Assembly (NCBI GenBank): GCA_900095095.1
Contig: FMBT01000376.1
Coordinates: forward strand, 62,001 to 126,000
From: Fragilariopsis cylindrus CCMP1102
Taxonomy: Eukaryota; Bacillariophyta; Bacillariophyceae; Bacillariales; Bacillariaceae
Length of the DNA stretch: 64,000 nt
Reading direction: 5' to 3'
The translations under genes were made by a program, and so were the position numbers. Below the pieces are notes generated by a model. It did no database searches and was not told the origin of the DNA. It saw nothing but the letters and a program-made list of their open reading frames with translations. This document shows positions 12,492 to 22,887 of this stretch, one piece after another. Every line of letters starts with the position of its first letter. Position 1 is the stretch's first letter.

Positions 12492-14159
12492 CTAGCTAGT
12501 TTTGTTGATTGCTAGATCACCATGACGACGCCATCCCATATGGCCATCTGCATTTTCCTGTAGAAACTGATAGTACCCAGTATTGGTCGTTGTCGTTGTC
12601 GTTGCTGATATTTCATCTTCTTCCATCGACGATGATGATACTGTACTAGCATGTGGTTGATTGTTCCAAAAATTGACCAATTTCTGAAAGAATTGAGCTT
12701 GTCGTTGTTCGTTTCCTTCGTCAGACAGTAAATGTACTGGTGTAGTATGTAGTAACCCGTTGTTTCTTTCGATAGAATGAGAAGCTTTGTTATTGTGTTG
12801 CCCTCCATGTATGGGAGGTGGATGAATACAATTAGATATCGCTACGGGACATTTCTCAGGTGAATCATCAACTAGCAGAGTATTGTTGGTAGACCATAAT
12901 GGGAAAGCTTTGAATACTTTAGACAAATGCTTTTCATATATGATACTACTAGGATCGTAATCTTTGTTGTTATTGTTGTTGTTGTCACAATCTCCAGCAG
13001 CACCATCACAATCAACTTCATTATTATTTTTATCGTCATCGTCGTCATCGCTACTTTTTTTGTTATCCTCCCTCGTCGACTTCTTTCTTGTTGAATTATT
13101 AGGATCTTTAGCAATCACTTTTTTGATGCATTCATTTTGACACCAAACAAATAAAAATTTATTCTGAATATTATTACTATTATTATTATTATTATTGTTA
13201 CTGTTATTGGATTTTTGAATTAATAATAAATCAAGTAATTTCTTTACAGTTTTACGTTTTGCTGATGTCCATATAGCTAAACAAAAATGTTGACCTAAGT
13301 AGTTGAAAAATTCTTTTAGATCGGTACGAGGTATAACTGGTGTTCCAGCAACCATACCAATCGGCGAACGCAATTTATTATTTTGTTGAGTTTGATGACG
13401 TTTTCGTATTCGATGACAAAGTATTCCATTAATATCTAATATAATAAGAGGTTTTACTCGGATTGTAGTAGTAGTAGTAGTAGCAGCAGTACTTCTCATA
13501 ATTCTACTTCTTGTCATTGTCATTCTTCCCCCCATTGATAATAACGTCATCGTCGGTGTCATAGTAGGAAGTCTTCTTTCTTTTGATCTATTCCAATCAC
13601 ATCCTGAAACGATTTGAATAGTAGCCTCTGTCTTGTTTGTTGTTCTTGTTGTTCTTTCATCATCATCACCATTGGTGATGTCGTTGTCGTTGTCGTTGTC
13701 GTTATCAATGATAACAGATCCTGTAAATAATGATTGATCTGCACATTTCAGAATTCGATCGATCTTCGTCGTCATCACGTCCTGTTTCTGTTTCTGCTTC
13801 TGCTGCTTTTGCTTTTGATTATTGTTCTGACCATTATTATCGTCGTCTAGTAATTTCTGTGCTTCTTGTTTCCGTATTCTCTTTTCAGATTTTGAAAGCC
13901 TCGGTTTTTTCTTGTTATACTTTTTGATGGTTGACGACGCCGTTGTTGTTGTTGTTGTGATAATTTTTGCTGCTGCTGCTGCTGCTGCTGCTACTTCTGC
14001 TTCTGCTGATACTATCTTTGTTGTTACGGATAATGACGAGTGTGTTGTTGAGGATGACGGGTTCTTATTTCGCTTTTTTCTTGTACTTCTCGATCTCTTT
14101 TTGCTGTTGCTACTATTACTCGTGCTCATGTTCGAATCTTCAGTTACCATAGATGACAT
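12492..14159 (-). CDS. NIF/FCP1-like HAD-superfamily protein with DxN catalytic motif
   Basis: The 555-residue product has a Ser/Thr/Lys-rich, low-complexity N-terminal half and a HAD-fold C-terminal half of the FCP1/NIF (PF03031) type. Motif I is IILDINGILCHR (about residue 240). The family motif is DxDx(T/V), in which both Asp residues take part in phosphoryl transfer; here the second is Asn. Motif II lies in HFCLAIWTSAKRKTVKKLL, and motif III in NTLLVDDSPEKCP; the segment CIHPPPIHG and the end QFFQKLVNFW match the usual family tail. An Asn/Asp-rich insertion separates motifs II and III. DxN variants occur in plant HAD proteins, so this may be a real subfamily with altered or lost phosphatase activity. 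The N-terminal basic and Ser stretch suggests a nuclear or organellar location. It is divergent from the CW gene at 14852. Confidence 0.78.
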   Translation of the reverse strand: MSSMVTEDSNMSTSNSSNSKKRSRSTRKKRNKNPSSSTTHSSLSVTTKIVSAEAEVAAAAAAAAKIITTTTTTASSTIKKYNKKKPRLSKSEKRIRKQEAQKLLDDDNNGQNNNQKQKQQKQKQKQDVMTTKIDRILKCADQSLFTGSVIIDNDNDNDNDITNGDDDERTTRTTNKTEATIQIVSGCDWNRSKERRLPTMTPTMTLLSMGGRMTMTRSRIMRSTAATTTTTTIRVKPLIILDINGILCHRIRKRHQTQQNNKLRSPIGMVAGTPVIPRTDLKEFFNYLGQHFCLAIWTSAKRKTVKKLLDLLLIQKSNNSNNNNNNNSNNIQNKFLFVWCQNECIKKVIAKDPNNSTRKKSTREDNKKSSDDDDDDKNNNEVDCDGAAGDCDNNNNNNKDYDPSSIIYEKHLSKVFKAFPLWSTNNTLLVDDSPEKCPVAISNCIHPPPIHGGQHNNKASHSIERNNGLLHTTPVHLLSDEGNEQRQAQFFQKLVNFWNNQPHASTVSSSSMEEDEISATTTTTTNTGYYQFLQENADGHMGWRRHGDLAINKTS

Positions 14160-14851
14160 GGTTTATTTTAAATATTGCGATGGCGGATGGCGTTGAAAAC
14201 GAGATAATTTGTTCTAGTATGATCGCTTATTGACTGCGTGTCTCTCCTCTGTTGCTTGTTTCTTTTCTCTCTCTCTGTCTCTCTCTGTGACAAGCGAGGG
14301 CGACGATACCACTACCAATCGAGATAAGAACAAGGTTACTTGTGAGGTCTAAAGCGTGGGTTTTTTTCTTTCTTTCTTTCATTTCGATTTTTTTCACATC
14401 TCAAGAATTTCAAGAAATTTTATTGGTTTTCAAAGTCTACAGTACTTAATTTAGTAGTCGGAGAAAGCACGCAAAATTGAGTGAGTCCCAACATTTCATT
14501 CCCGGCTATCGCACGTCATTATCAAACTTACATATGCCCTTCAAAATTTAAAACATTTGTCGATCCAAATTTCAATTCCTCCGCGCTGAGCACTACCACC
14601 ATTACGCAACGATGAACGTTGGGCCTATTTATGTCAATGTGAAAAACGGTAATGGAGGGAAGATTAGGGAATGATAAAACTTTGTCGTGACAAAATCAAC
14701 GCTATTCTTGCCTGCAACATCATTCTCAGCAGCTAAAACAGAGAGCAAACATTCTACAGCGAAGGCATCATCAGAGACGCCATGAACGCCGTTTAACAAT
14801 CCTTGACTCCATAACTTTATATTACACTCTACGCTATGGTAACTACACGTA
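14160..14851. other. Divergent promoter region
   Basis: About 690 bp between two divergent genes. It has a CT-rich stretch with repeated TCTCTCTCTG around 14265-14290 and a (TTTC)n run near 14366-14380, which could act as pyrimidine-rich core elements. The minus-strand open frame at 14629-14880 overlaps the start of the CW gene and is not supported as a gene. Confidence 0.45.
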
Positions 14852-16441
14852 GTGGTTATTATTAATGATATATCCATCATGCCTTATATTGCTCATTTCA
14901 AGCAGGAAAAATGTGGAAAGAAATGTCAACGTAGAAGAATTCTTCAACAATCAGATGACGTCCATTCATCATCTATGGTAGTAAGAGTTGGTACTGAAAT
15001 AGATAGTAATAGTATTAATTATAATGAAGTTGAAGGCGACATGGTGGTCGGCGCTGATGGTAATGATGACGATGAAAAAAATGGCGAAGAAGAAAAAGAA
15101 ACAATTAAGACCACCACCACCACCAACAAGAGATTGTTTACTTCAACGACTACAGTAGTATCACCATCATTGTTAACTGCTCCAATAAATTTTTATGATT
15201 CAGTGAAACGTCGGACAATAGCATCTTCAATAACGGAGCCATCATCAATTGCTCCAAAAAGTAGTCTTTATGATTCTGTGAAAAGTCGGAGACGAGGTAC
15301 ATGTAAACAAAAACGTGATGACAAGAATCCTATCGAAAAGAAGGTAGTCAAAAAATCGAAAACGATGAAGACGATCGAGCAGTGTTATAATAATAATAAT
15401 AACAGTAATGATGATGACGATGGTTACGATGGTTATGAATCATGGATAGAAGGGAATTGGCGTTGGATTCTACCATTACCATACAATAATTCAAACAACA
15501 ACAACAACAACAACAACAAAACGCAAGCAATTCAAGCATCAGAGAAGATTCCAGATGATGATACAGTAGATACTGCTGCTGCTGCTGCTGCTGCTGCTGA
15601 GTCCAATACGAAATCCGGTCATCAGCAACGAGGTCGTCCTCCGGCAAAAAGGAGTAACCAAACAAGTAGTCCTTCCGAACTATTATCCAATGATGATGGT
15701 GGTGATTCAAAAAAGGATGACGACGACGAGGATACTACTACTACTACTACTACTACTTCTACTAATGGTATTGTTGAGTGGGTAAAATGTGAGGACACTA
15801 ATTCCAATGTTGAGTGGGTACAATGTGATAAGTGTGAGAAATGGCGGAAGTTTCCATCAGATATTAGTACGAACAAATTATTGCTCGACGATGACGACAA
15901 TCATTGGGATTGTTCGATGATGAAAACTTGGAAGAAAAAACAATCAGTAGCAGTGTCATCGTCGTCTATTGCTGCTGCTGCTGCAGTAGTAAGTTATTGC
16001 GATACCGATGAAGATGCAATGGACGCTCAACATCACGAGGTGGGTGTATCGGGATGGAAATTGCGACAGACCCATACAGGGAAGTACTGGTATCGTCAGC
16101 AAGAGGAGCAGCAGAAGCAGAAGGAGGATATCCTATCATTACCAAATGATAGCGACACTAGTCCTAGAAATATCAACATCAACATTCTCGTATCGAAGAA
16201 GAATGGGGGAAAACAACAGAGGCGACAACCACAACAACGATCCAATCGTAGTACAGGCAATATCGGTTCTATTTCAAAAGAAAAGGCTACCCATAAAGCG
16301 ACTACTGGTGATACTGATACTGATACTGATCTTCTCATGAAAAAAGTGATACGAGATGCACATGATTACATGCTAAGTAAATACGGTCAAGCTTACGTCG
16401 ACGAACACATGAATAAGGGAGAAGTTGTTGTTATGGTGTAA
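14852..16441 (+). CDS. CW-type zinc-finger protein
   Basis: A single-exon 529-residue frame; a second plausible start is the Met at 14879 (MPYIAHFKQEK). The CW domain (PF07496), a histone H3 lysine-methylation reader in many eukaryotes, is visible from about residue 320. It has WVQCDKCEKWRKFP with the first Cys pair, then HWDCSMMKTW, then a more distant fourth Cys in SYCDTDEDAMD. The conserved Trp residues of the reader pocket are present. The spacing between the third and fourth Cys is lengthened by a Ser/Ala tract. The rest is low complexity: poly-Asn near 210, poly-Ala near 245, poly-Thr near 295. FYDSVKRR and LYDSVKSRRRG near 115-150 form a short duplicated motif. The C-terminus (LMKKVIRDAHDYMLSKYG) is a predicted helix. 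It is probably a nuclear chromatin-associated protein. Confidence 0.78.
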   Translation: MVIINDISIMPYIAHFKQEKCGKKCQRRRILQQSDDVHSSSMVVRVGTEIDSNSINYNEVEGDMVVGADGNDDDEKNGEEEKETIKTTTTTNKRLFTSTTTVVSPSLLTAPINFYDSVKRRTIASSITEPSSIAPKSSLYDSVKSRRRGTCKQKRDDKNPIEKKVVKKSKTMKTIEQCYNNNNNSNDDDDGYDGYESWIEGNWRWILPLPYNNSNNNNNNNNKTQAIQASEKIPDDDTVDTAAAAAAAAESNTKSGHQQRGRPPAKRSNQTSSPSELLSNDDGGDSKKDDDDEDTTTTTTTTSTNGIVEWVKCEDTNSNVEWVQCDKCEKWRKFPSDISTNKLLLDDDDNHWDCSMMKTWKKKQSVAVSSSSIAAAAAVVSYCDTDEDAMDAQHHEVGVSGWKLRQTHTGKYWYRQQEEQQKQKEDILSLPNDSDTSPRNININILVSKKNGGKQQRRQPQQRSNRSTGNIGSISKEKATHKATTGDTDTDTDLLMKKVIRDAHDYMLSKYGQAYVDEHMNKGEVVVMV

Positions 16442-16485
16442 AAAATAAGAAAGATACAATAGTATCAAACATAATGATGGGCATT

Positions 16486-16517
<32 letters not shown>

Positions 16518-17710
16518 GCAGACAAAAATAGGGCATTGTTTATGGATAACGATGAAAGAAGTGAAGGAAATAAATTGGCTGAATATTCCAATGTACAGAA
16601 TGGGGAATAAAGTACAATGCACTATATCGTGGATGTCAAATGCATAACATAAAAGCGCAATATGATGCATGATGCATAGATAGTAACTAATTAGCAGCAG
16701 AGTTTATTCAAACAAGGCCTAATACAACCTCTAGGTATCTCCCATCACACTTGTTAAAAAGTCTCTATGTCATCGTATGTATATTATGATCTGGTGTTGT
16801 GTTTTTGAGGGATATGTAATATGCAGATCTCCAAGTGTAAGCACATCTACATAATGTTAGGTCTTGGGAATGTTAGATGATTAATTTCATTAGAACACAT
16901 CACATAGGGATGAATGGTGTCAATGAAGACTGTGCTGACTCTATGCAGCCTACCCAGTGCAGCAACCAAACACTATATCATTATTAAATTTGTTCTGCAT
17001 CCACCAAGTGAAGTGTGTGAGCACTCTTCTTGTGTATGAACTCTATGTTGTATAATATTGTATGCCAGCTGTATTATATGCAGTCCAACCAGTATGAGAA
17101 ATTATGTGTGTTAGCTGTTACTTGCAGCATTGCTGTAGTACCTGCTGTAACGGATTTCAAAAAGTACATCATCATTATCATCATCCTAGCTTCACTCTGT
17201 ACAACTATTAGAGAGCCACACTCCAAAAGAATACCTACTCAGATCAGCTAGCTGTTGTTATCTGTGCTGCCTATGTTTTCCCCATACACTTAGAGAAGTT
17301 CAATCATATTGATGATGAGGGAGGGGGTTTTGACCTGACTTTCACCACCAACAATACAGTACTTACTTGTGAAATTTGTAGCTCCCATTTACTTGGTTAG
17401 GGGGGATGGTATGTGTGGATAGCCCCCAATATTTAGCCCCTCCCTCACTTTATCACACACGTCAGCACGTTCTCAGTCACACAAATCGGTATCCTTTGTG
17501 AAGCAAGCGCCAACGATGATGTCACTGCGATCCTGTTCATGCGGCGCATCATAGATAACAACGCACACAGCAGCAAACTGATCGTAAGCAACATCAACGA
17601 CGGGCAGAACAAGAGATTAAAGCAAAAGACCAAACAACTAACTTAACGTGTTTTCCATACATAAATCTATCTTTCAAATCAAAAACTAAAACAAAATTCA
17701 ATAATTCAAA
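16442..17710. other. Intergenic, no gene recognised
   Basis: 1.27 kb upstream of psb27. It contains a (GAT)n microsatellite at about 16478-16515 and otherwise AT-rich spacer. The last 250 bases probably hold the psb27 promoter. Open frames at 16431-16670 (minus) and 17030-17251 (plus) look random. Confidence 0.5.
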
Positions 17711-18607
17711 ATGGTCAAGGCACAACTTATTTTCACACTGGCTACTGTAGCCGTGGCAAATGCTTTTTCTCCTAACAGCAGTCCTCAAACGGTAAGCTTT
17801 TATTATTATATGAAGAAAATCGCCGTTTGTATCTAATTTTAGGGTTTTTAACTTTTTACACATACCCGAGACTGTTAGTGGTTATGGTGATTGAAGATCT
17901 CTTATTGAGAGAGGGAGGGGTAAAATAGGCAAGGTGTACGCACGTAGGCAGAAATATGTAATCATTATATAATTATTCTTCACTCACCATGCATCTTTTT
18001 TCCTATTTTTCTTCGACACACACACACACACACGATCACATCGATAATACCTTTTAACTGAATTATTATCATTGGCAAACTTGTATTTATCCTTATTTTC
18101 GTCTCTTCTTCTGCGACAACTAAAATCAATATGAAGGCATCACCGGCACTCCGTCGTGATTTCTTAAAAACAGCTGCAGCAACAACTGCTGCTGTCGTTG
18201 CTGGTACAACTTTTATGCCAACAATCGCATCCGCTGTTGTTGAGGTTCCTGAACAATTTACTAAATACGACTATCCTACGGATTGGGGTCTTACCTTCAA
18301 GTATGACGAAGATGCTGCGAAAGTCCGGACACATATGGTCGTAGCAACAACCTTAGGTAAAGGTGCTGACCGTATGGAAGATTATGGAAAGGAAATGAAA
18401 AAGGAAATGGTCGACTTTGTATCCTATTACCGTCGTTTTCCTAAAATTGCAGGAAAACCATCCTTCAGTACATTGTATACGTCCATTAATGTTTTGGCAG
18501 GACATTATACCTCGTACGGGTACAAATATCCACTTCCTGAAAAGAGACGCAAACGTTTGTATCAAGAATACAGTGAAATTGAAAAGTCTCTCAAGCGTAG
18601 TCGTTAA
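17711..18607 (+). CDS. psb27: Photosystem II assembly protein Psb27, plastid-targeted (2 exons)
   Basis: Psb27 is a thylakoid-lumen factor that binds CP43 during photosystem II assembly and repair. Exon 1 (17711-17791) encodes a 27-residue signal peptide ending at the diatom-type plastid import junction (VAVANAFSPNSS). A 345-bp intron with a CA repeat follows (GTAAGC donor; acceptor AAG inside an ATGAAG at 18131-18136). Exon 2 runs 18137-18607. It gives a short transit peptide, then a twin-arginine signal (LRRDFLK, an Ala/Thr-rich core, cleavage near IASA), then the mature domain. The family signatures are in the C-terminal half: MVDFVSYYRRFPK, INVLAGHYTSYG, PLPEKRRKRLYQEY and EIEKSLKRSR. Mature length (about 125 residues) fits the family. 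Exon 1 was assigned by targeting logic and phase, so the protein has a complete bipartite-plus-Tat targeting path. Confidence 0.9.
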
Positions 18608-19324
18608 AGAAATAGATAACCATGAATTAATTCCATTTATATAAGCGCATGCTACAAATAAAACAGAGCTGGCTCAAGTGCTGGGAAAGACAATAAATTC
18701 ATTTTTATTTTTTGATGATGATGAATAGCAATTATATAATTTTTTTAACTATATATATATATCCAATACGTCTATTTTCATCTTTTTTTTCGCTTTTGTT
18801 ATTATTTATAGTTTTGTCTGAGCCATATCGATTATACTGAAACGCATCCATTTTTGTCTTGTCGTCATAGACCAAATGCATCATATCCTTCAAAGGATGT
18901 AACTAAGTATACATACAGGTTGCCGGAATGTTGCAGTTTTGCTAGTTGATAACCACGATGTAAATGACTAACAAAAATCAGACGATTGATCTCCTAAAAT
19001 TAGTACTATCAAGAAAACCAAGCCTTTTCTTTTAGTCTACATAGATTTAACAATGATAGGGTAAAAGATAGAAATTAATTTAGTTTATTCTATGAGGTGA
19101 AGTATTTTGTATCAAGATAAAAGGAGTCGCTTATTAGTAGTTCTTCGTTTAATATATGAGATTTCATTCGATTCGATTCGATTCGATCCAATCAGTTGCT
19201 ATTTGTTTGCCATGTCGACCATATTATTATTCTATAGATAGAGTAAATCAAACAAGATAATCCGCGTCATTTTTTTGTTTGTTTTACGTTTCTACTGTAC
19301 AAGTTTGTTATTTGTGTCTATCGC
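18608..19324. other. Convergent intergenic region with ATTCG repeat
   Basis: 3' regions of psb27 and the nucleotide-sugar transporter. A short (GATTC)n run lies at about 19168-19187. No gene was seen. Confidence 0.5.
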
Positions 19325-20755
19325 TTACTTGGTACGGTTTGTCCGAGGTGACGACGATGATATAAGTTTTGCATATGAATATAAAAATCCTCCACACATA
19401 CTAACAGCGATGAAGAACCAAGTTTCTTGACTGATAACACTATCAAAGATATAATATCCCAAAATAGCAACAGGAATTTTGTTCAGACTACCAATAGTAA
19501 CATATGTGGTTGGTCCAGATGTTGCAACACATGACAATGATGCAAAATTTAAGAGGAATCCAACCAAACCAGCAAATAAATTCTTCATTGCATAATCGGG
19601 TGTATGTATAGCAGGTGTTGTAAAGAAAACTGTTGTTTGTCCCATAGCAATTGCCACTGGGAGTAGAAATACGACACAAAGTACATTGTTATAAAAGACC
19701 ATACCAAATTTTGATAATTTCACTTTTTCTGTGGCATGTTTCATATACAATACATAACCAGAAGCGGAAACACAATTCCCGATCATCCATAAAATTCCCA
19801 TCGGACTCAGAGATAAATCATTCGATGCGGCTGCCACTGCACCCGATAACATAATCCCGAAGGCAACCACGACCAATGGTTCTGGTTTGTTTCCGAAACA
19901 ATAGTAGTCCCCCACCGCTGTGGTGATATTGGAGACGTTTTTAAAGATGGTGACCATTGGGACAGAATTATATTGCAGGGATGACATACCCGTAAACAGC
20001 ATCAAACAGAAGAAGATATTAACGGGTGCCCATTCTTTGGCAGTTTCGAAACTAAAGGAAGGATAGTCGACCCAACCAAGTCGTTTACAACCTTCCACAG
20101 CAAAGACAGCGACAATTGCCTGAATGACCACTAACAGAATATTCAAATCGCCATCAATTAAATGATTATAACTAATAACATAAAACAGGGGAAAAAACAT
20201 GTGAGACAAACTAGTCAATTTTGTGCAGAGCAGTATACATGCAATCAATGCAATCAATGCAATAAATCCTCCTCTATCCGATGTAACGTACCTTGATGCT
20301 AAACTTTTATTGACTAAGACCATGCTAACACTGCAAAAACTATACGATAAACAGGTAGATAATACTTTTCCATTTTTCTTTACAATGAAACTGATCCATT
20401 CGGATGTATTCCTATTTTTGTGTGGATCTACTGTTAGTCCTGATTCATCTTCTGCTGTATCGGCGTCGTCGTCCTTGTTCTTCTTGGGAGTTAATGGAGC
20501 AAGTTCCACGTCTTTGTAATCAACTACTTCACTGTGAATGCTTTTATTGTCATCGTCGTCATCAACAACGTCACCACGGCTAGTATTAGGAGACGATGCC
20601 CTCGACGATGATTCCGAGGCGATGATGCCCGTTGTTGACGATTTTCTTGAATCGTTGTCACTCATTGATATTGATATTGATTTTGATGTTGACTTGACAC
20701 TCTTGACGGTTCTATTATTTCTTCTTTGGACTTCCTCTTCGTTGATGCATATCAT
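19325..20755 (-). CDS. GDP-mannose (nucleotide-sugar) transporter, Golgi type
   Basis: Drug/metabolite-superfamily transporter that exchanges GDP-mannose for GMP across the Golgi membrane. Signatures are MFTGMSSLQYNSVPMV-type sequence in TM4 (LFTGMSSLQYNSVPMV), TIFKNVSNITTAVGDYY (the FKN-containing nucleotide-binding motif), and GSLNKIPVAILGYYIFD, matching the GALNK motif of Vrg4-type transporters with Ala to Ser. About ten hydrophobic segments follow a Ser/Asp-rich 125-residue cytosolic N-terminus. The continuous frame is 476 codons, but 20172-20291 is a 120-bp GT(ACGT)..(TT)AG intron that happens to keep frame. Removing it restores the family sequence NKSLAS|SYNHLIDGDLNILLVV and gives 436 residues. 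The intron contains three ATGCAATCA-like repeats. Mannose export fits the heavy protein mannosylation of diatom walls (inference). Confidence 0.87.
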   Translation of the reverse strand: MICINEEEVQRRNNRTVKSVKSTSKSISISMSDNDSRKSSTTGIIASESSSRASSPNTSRGDVVDDDDDNKSIHSEVVDYKDVELAPLTPKKNKDDDADTAEDESGLTVDPHKNRNTSEWISFIVKKNGKVLSTCLSYSFCSVSMVLVNKSLASRYVTSDRGGFIALIALIACILLCTKLTSLSHMFFPLFYVISYNHLIDGDLNILLVVIQAIVAVFAVEGCKRLGWVDYPSFSFETAKEWAPVNIFFCLMLFTGMSSLQYNSVPMVTIFKNVSNITTAVGDYYCFGNKPEPLVVVAFGIMLSGAVAAASNDLSLSPMGILWMIGNCVSASGYVLYMKHATEKVKLSKFGMVFYNNVLCVVFLLPVAIAMGQTTVFFTTPAIHTPDYAMKNLFAGLVGFLLNFASLSCVATSGPTTYVTIGSLNKIPVAILGYYIFDSVISQETWFFIAVSMCGGFLYSYAKLISSSSPRTNRTK

Positions 20756-21255
20756 CGATTACCACAGACAATGACATTCGATGTACAATTCTATTGGTGG
20801 TATCCAAAAAAGTCTCATTCTTTCACAGCCAACATTCACAGCATGACCCGCCGGTTTTGTTTCTCATTATTTATTTCCGTTCACATTATCGAAATTCAAC
20901 AATGCATTCTTACTACTGTAGTCCTGTCATTAAAAGGAACTAAAGTATGTCATCCAAATTCACAAAAAAACGGAGCATAGCAGACTGCATTAACACCGCG
21001 CTTTTTTGTTTTCCATCAAAAAATAAATCTATGGCTCGCCCTTTTTTTAGAGAAGAATGCTTTCCGCAAATCCAAAAAATCTTTCTCGTTAATATTACAG
21101 TAGCCGTTAGCAGCAGTTCGGTCATATATAGGGCCTCTATTGCAACGGAGACAACATACCTTTCACACAATTTCATTCCGAACGGACGAGCTAAGTCTGA
21201 ATAAGATTACTTGCCAATAGAATAAGAAGCGACAAGACAACAAACACAGCTAACT
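20756..21255. other. Divergent intergenic region
   Basis: 500 bp between the transporter and the methyltransferase genes, presumably containing both promoters. The overlapping open frames on both strands are not protein-like. Confidence 0.45.
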
Positions 21256-22603
21256 ATGAAGGCCGTTGATATTGCTCGATCGTTATTGATTGTACCATCC
21301 TCGTCAACGAAATATGAGGATATTCGTCCTCATCATCTTGTATTAGGATTTGCTTTGATACGTATCGTCACAACATCCATGCTATATCGTAAAATTACTG
21401 ATAAAATTATGAATATCTTATCTGATATGACAGAATCATGTATCCCATTGATTCATCATGGATTAGTTCCTGATTGTATTATCCGTTGGGGTATTCGTCT
21501 TCAACTTCGGTAAGTAAAGTAAAATATACAATTTCGAAAGTAATTTATAGACATATCCCCCCCCCCCTCCTTTGCCAACATCAAAAAAGATTCTTACACT
21601 TATAACGCACACACTAACTAATCCCACAACAAACAACAGTGATCATTTGAATATATTACGTGCCGATGGTGTAACGCAAGAATTGGAACAAAAATTAACA
21701 ATTGTGAACAAATTAAAAACGATGCCAATTGCCATTGCCACTGAGGAAGCGAATGAACAACATTATGAGGTACCCGCTAAATTTTATGATTTATGTTTAG
21801 GTCCACGTAAGAAGTACTCTAGTGGGTTATGGTTAACACCCGAGACAACATTTGAAGAATCGGAAATTGCAATGTTGAATAAATATTGTGTTCATGCTGG
21901 TGTCGTGGACGGGATGAAAATTGTGGATTTAGGATGTGGATGGGGAAGTTTGACGTTACACCTAGCCGAACACTACCCCAATGCCAAGATTACTGGTATA
22001 TCGAATAGTAGCTCTCAAAGAGAATATATTCTTGCTACTGCCAAGTCTCGTGGATATAATGTGGATAATATTACCATCCTGACGTGTAATGTTGCGGATG
22101 ACCAGGGTGTATTAGATGTAGTGCAGGATAATGATCTTGTGATGACTGTTGAAATGTTTGAACATATGAAGAATTATGATATTTTATTAAATAAAATCAA
22201 TTCATGGTTAAAACCAAAGGGTAAATTGTTTGTTCATATCTTTACACATAAAAATTTCACATACGAATTTGAAAAAGGATGGATGAGTGATAATTTCTTT
22301 ACCGGTGGTACTATGCCCAGTGATGATTTACTACTATACTTTGCAAACGAATTTGCTATTGTGAATCATTGGAGAGTGAATGGTCAAAATTATGAAAAAA
22401 CCAGTAATGGATGGTTAGAGTACTTAGATAAAAGTTGGGCCTCTGGTGAACTCAAACCCGTTCTAGCAGAAGCGTACGGAATCGGTAAGGAACGTGAATG
22501 GTACGTCAATTGGAGATTATTCTTCTTTGCTTGTGCGGAACTATGGGGATTCGACAACGGTGAAGAATGGATCGTTTCTCTTTATTTGTTTGAACGTAAA
22601 TAA
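21256..22603 (+). CDS. SAM-dependent methyltransferase, CFA-synthase / coclaurine N-methyltransferase-like (2 exons)
   Basis: Exon 1 is 21256-21509, the intron 21510-21639 (130 bp, GTAAGT..CAACAG), and exon 2 21640-22603, giving 405 residues. The PF02353 fold is clear: YDLCLGPRKKYSSGLWLT precedes motif I VDLGCGWGSLTLHLAE (about residue 180). Then come AKITGISNSSSQREYI, MTVEMFEHMKNYDILL and LKPKGKLFVHIF. The region THKNFTYEFE...FFTGGTMPSDDLLLYF and VNHWRVNGQNYEKTS resembles plant coclaurine-N-methyltransferase-like proteins more than bacterial cyclopropane synthases. The substrate cannot be read from sequence and may be a lipid or a small amine. No targeting peptide is obvious; exon 1 encodes an N-terminal helical segment (HHLVLGFALIRIVTTSMLY). 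Confidence 0.88.
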
Positions 22604-22887
22604 ATAATTTGATTATACTGTGTTGTCGATACCATATGTTCTTTCTCTTTATGAAAGAACGAAGCAAAATAACATAATAAAATCGATTCAAAAAAATCTA
22701 TTTGTAAGCTACCAGTACTGATTTAATAAAGATATGATGAGATAGCAATATTTTCTCTTTTAATTCAACTATAATATCTGTGTTATATAGTCATAGTGAT
22801 CTATGAAATTTCAAGGTTTGTCTCCGATCAACTCAATTATTGTCTCTGTGATGATGACGACGACTATAGTTTCGTTCGTTCATTCAT

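Noticed and set aside
14629-14880. 83-codon minus-strand frame at the start of the CW gene
   Set aside because: Overlaps the CW start and the divergent promoter and has no recognisable pattern.
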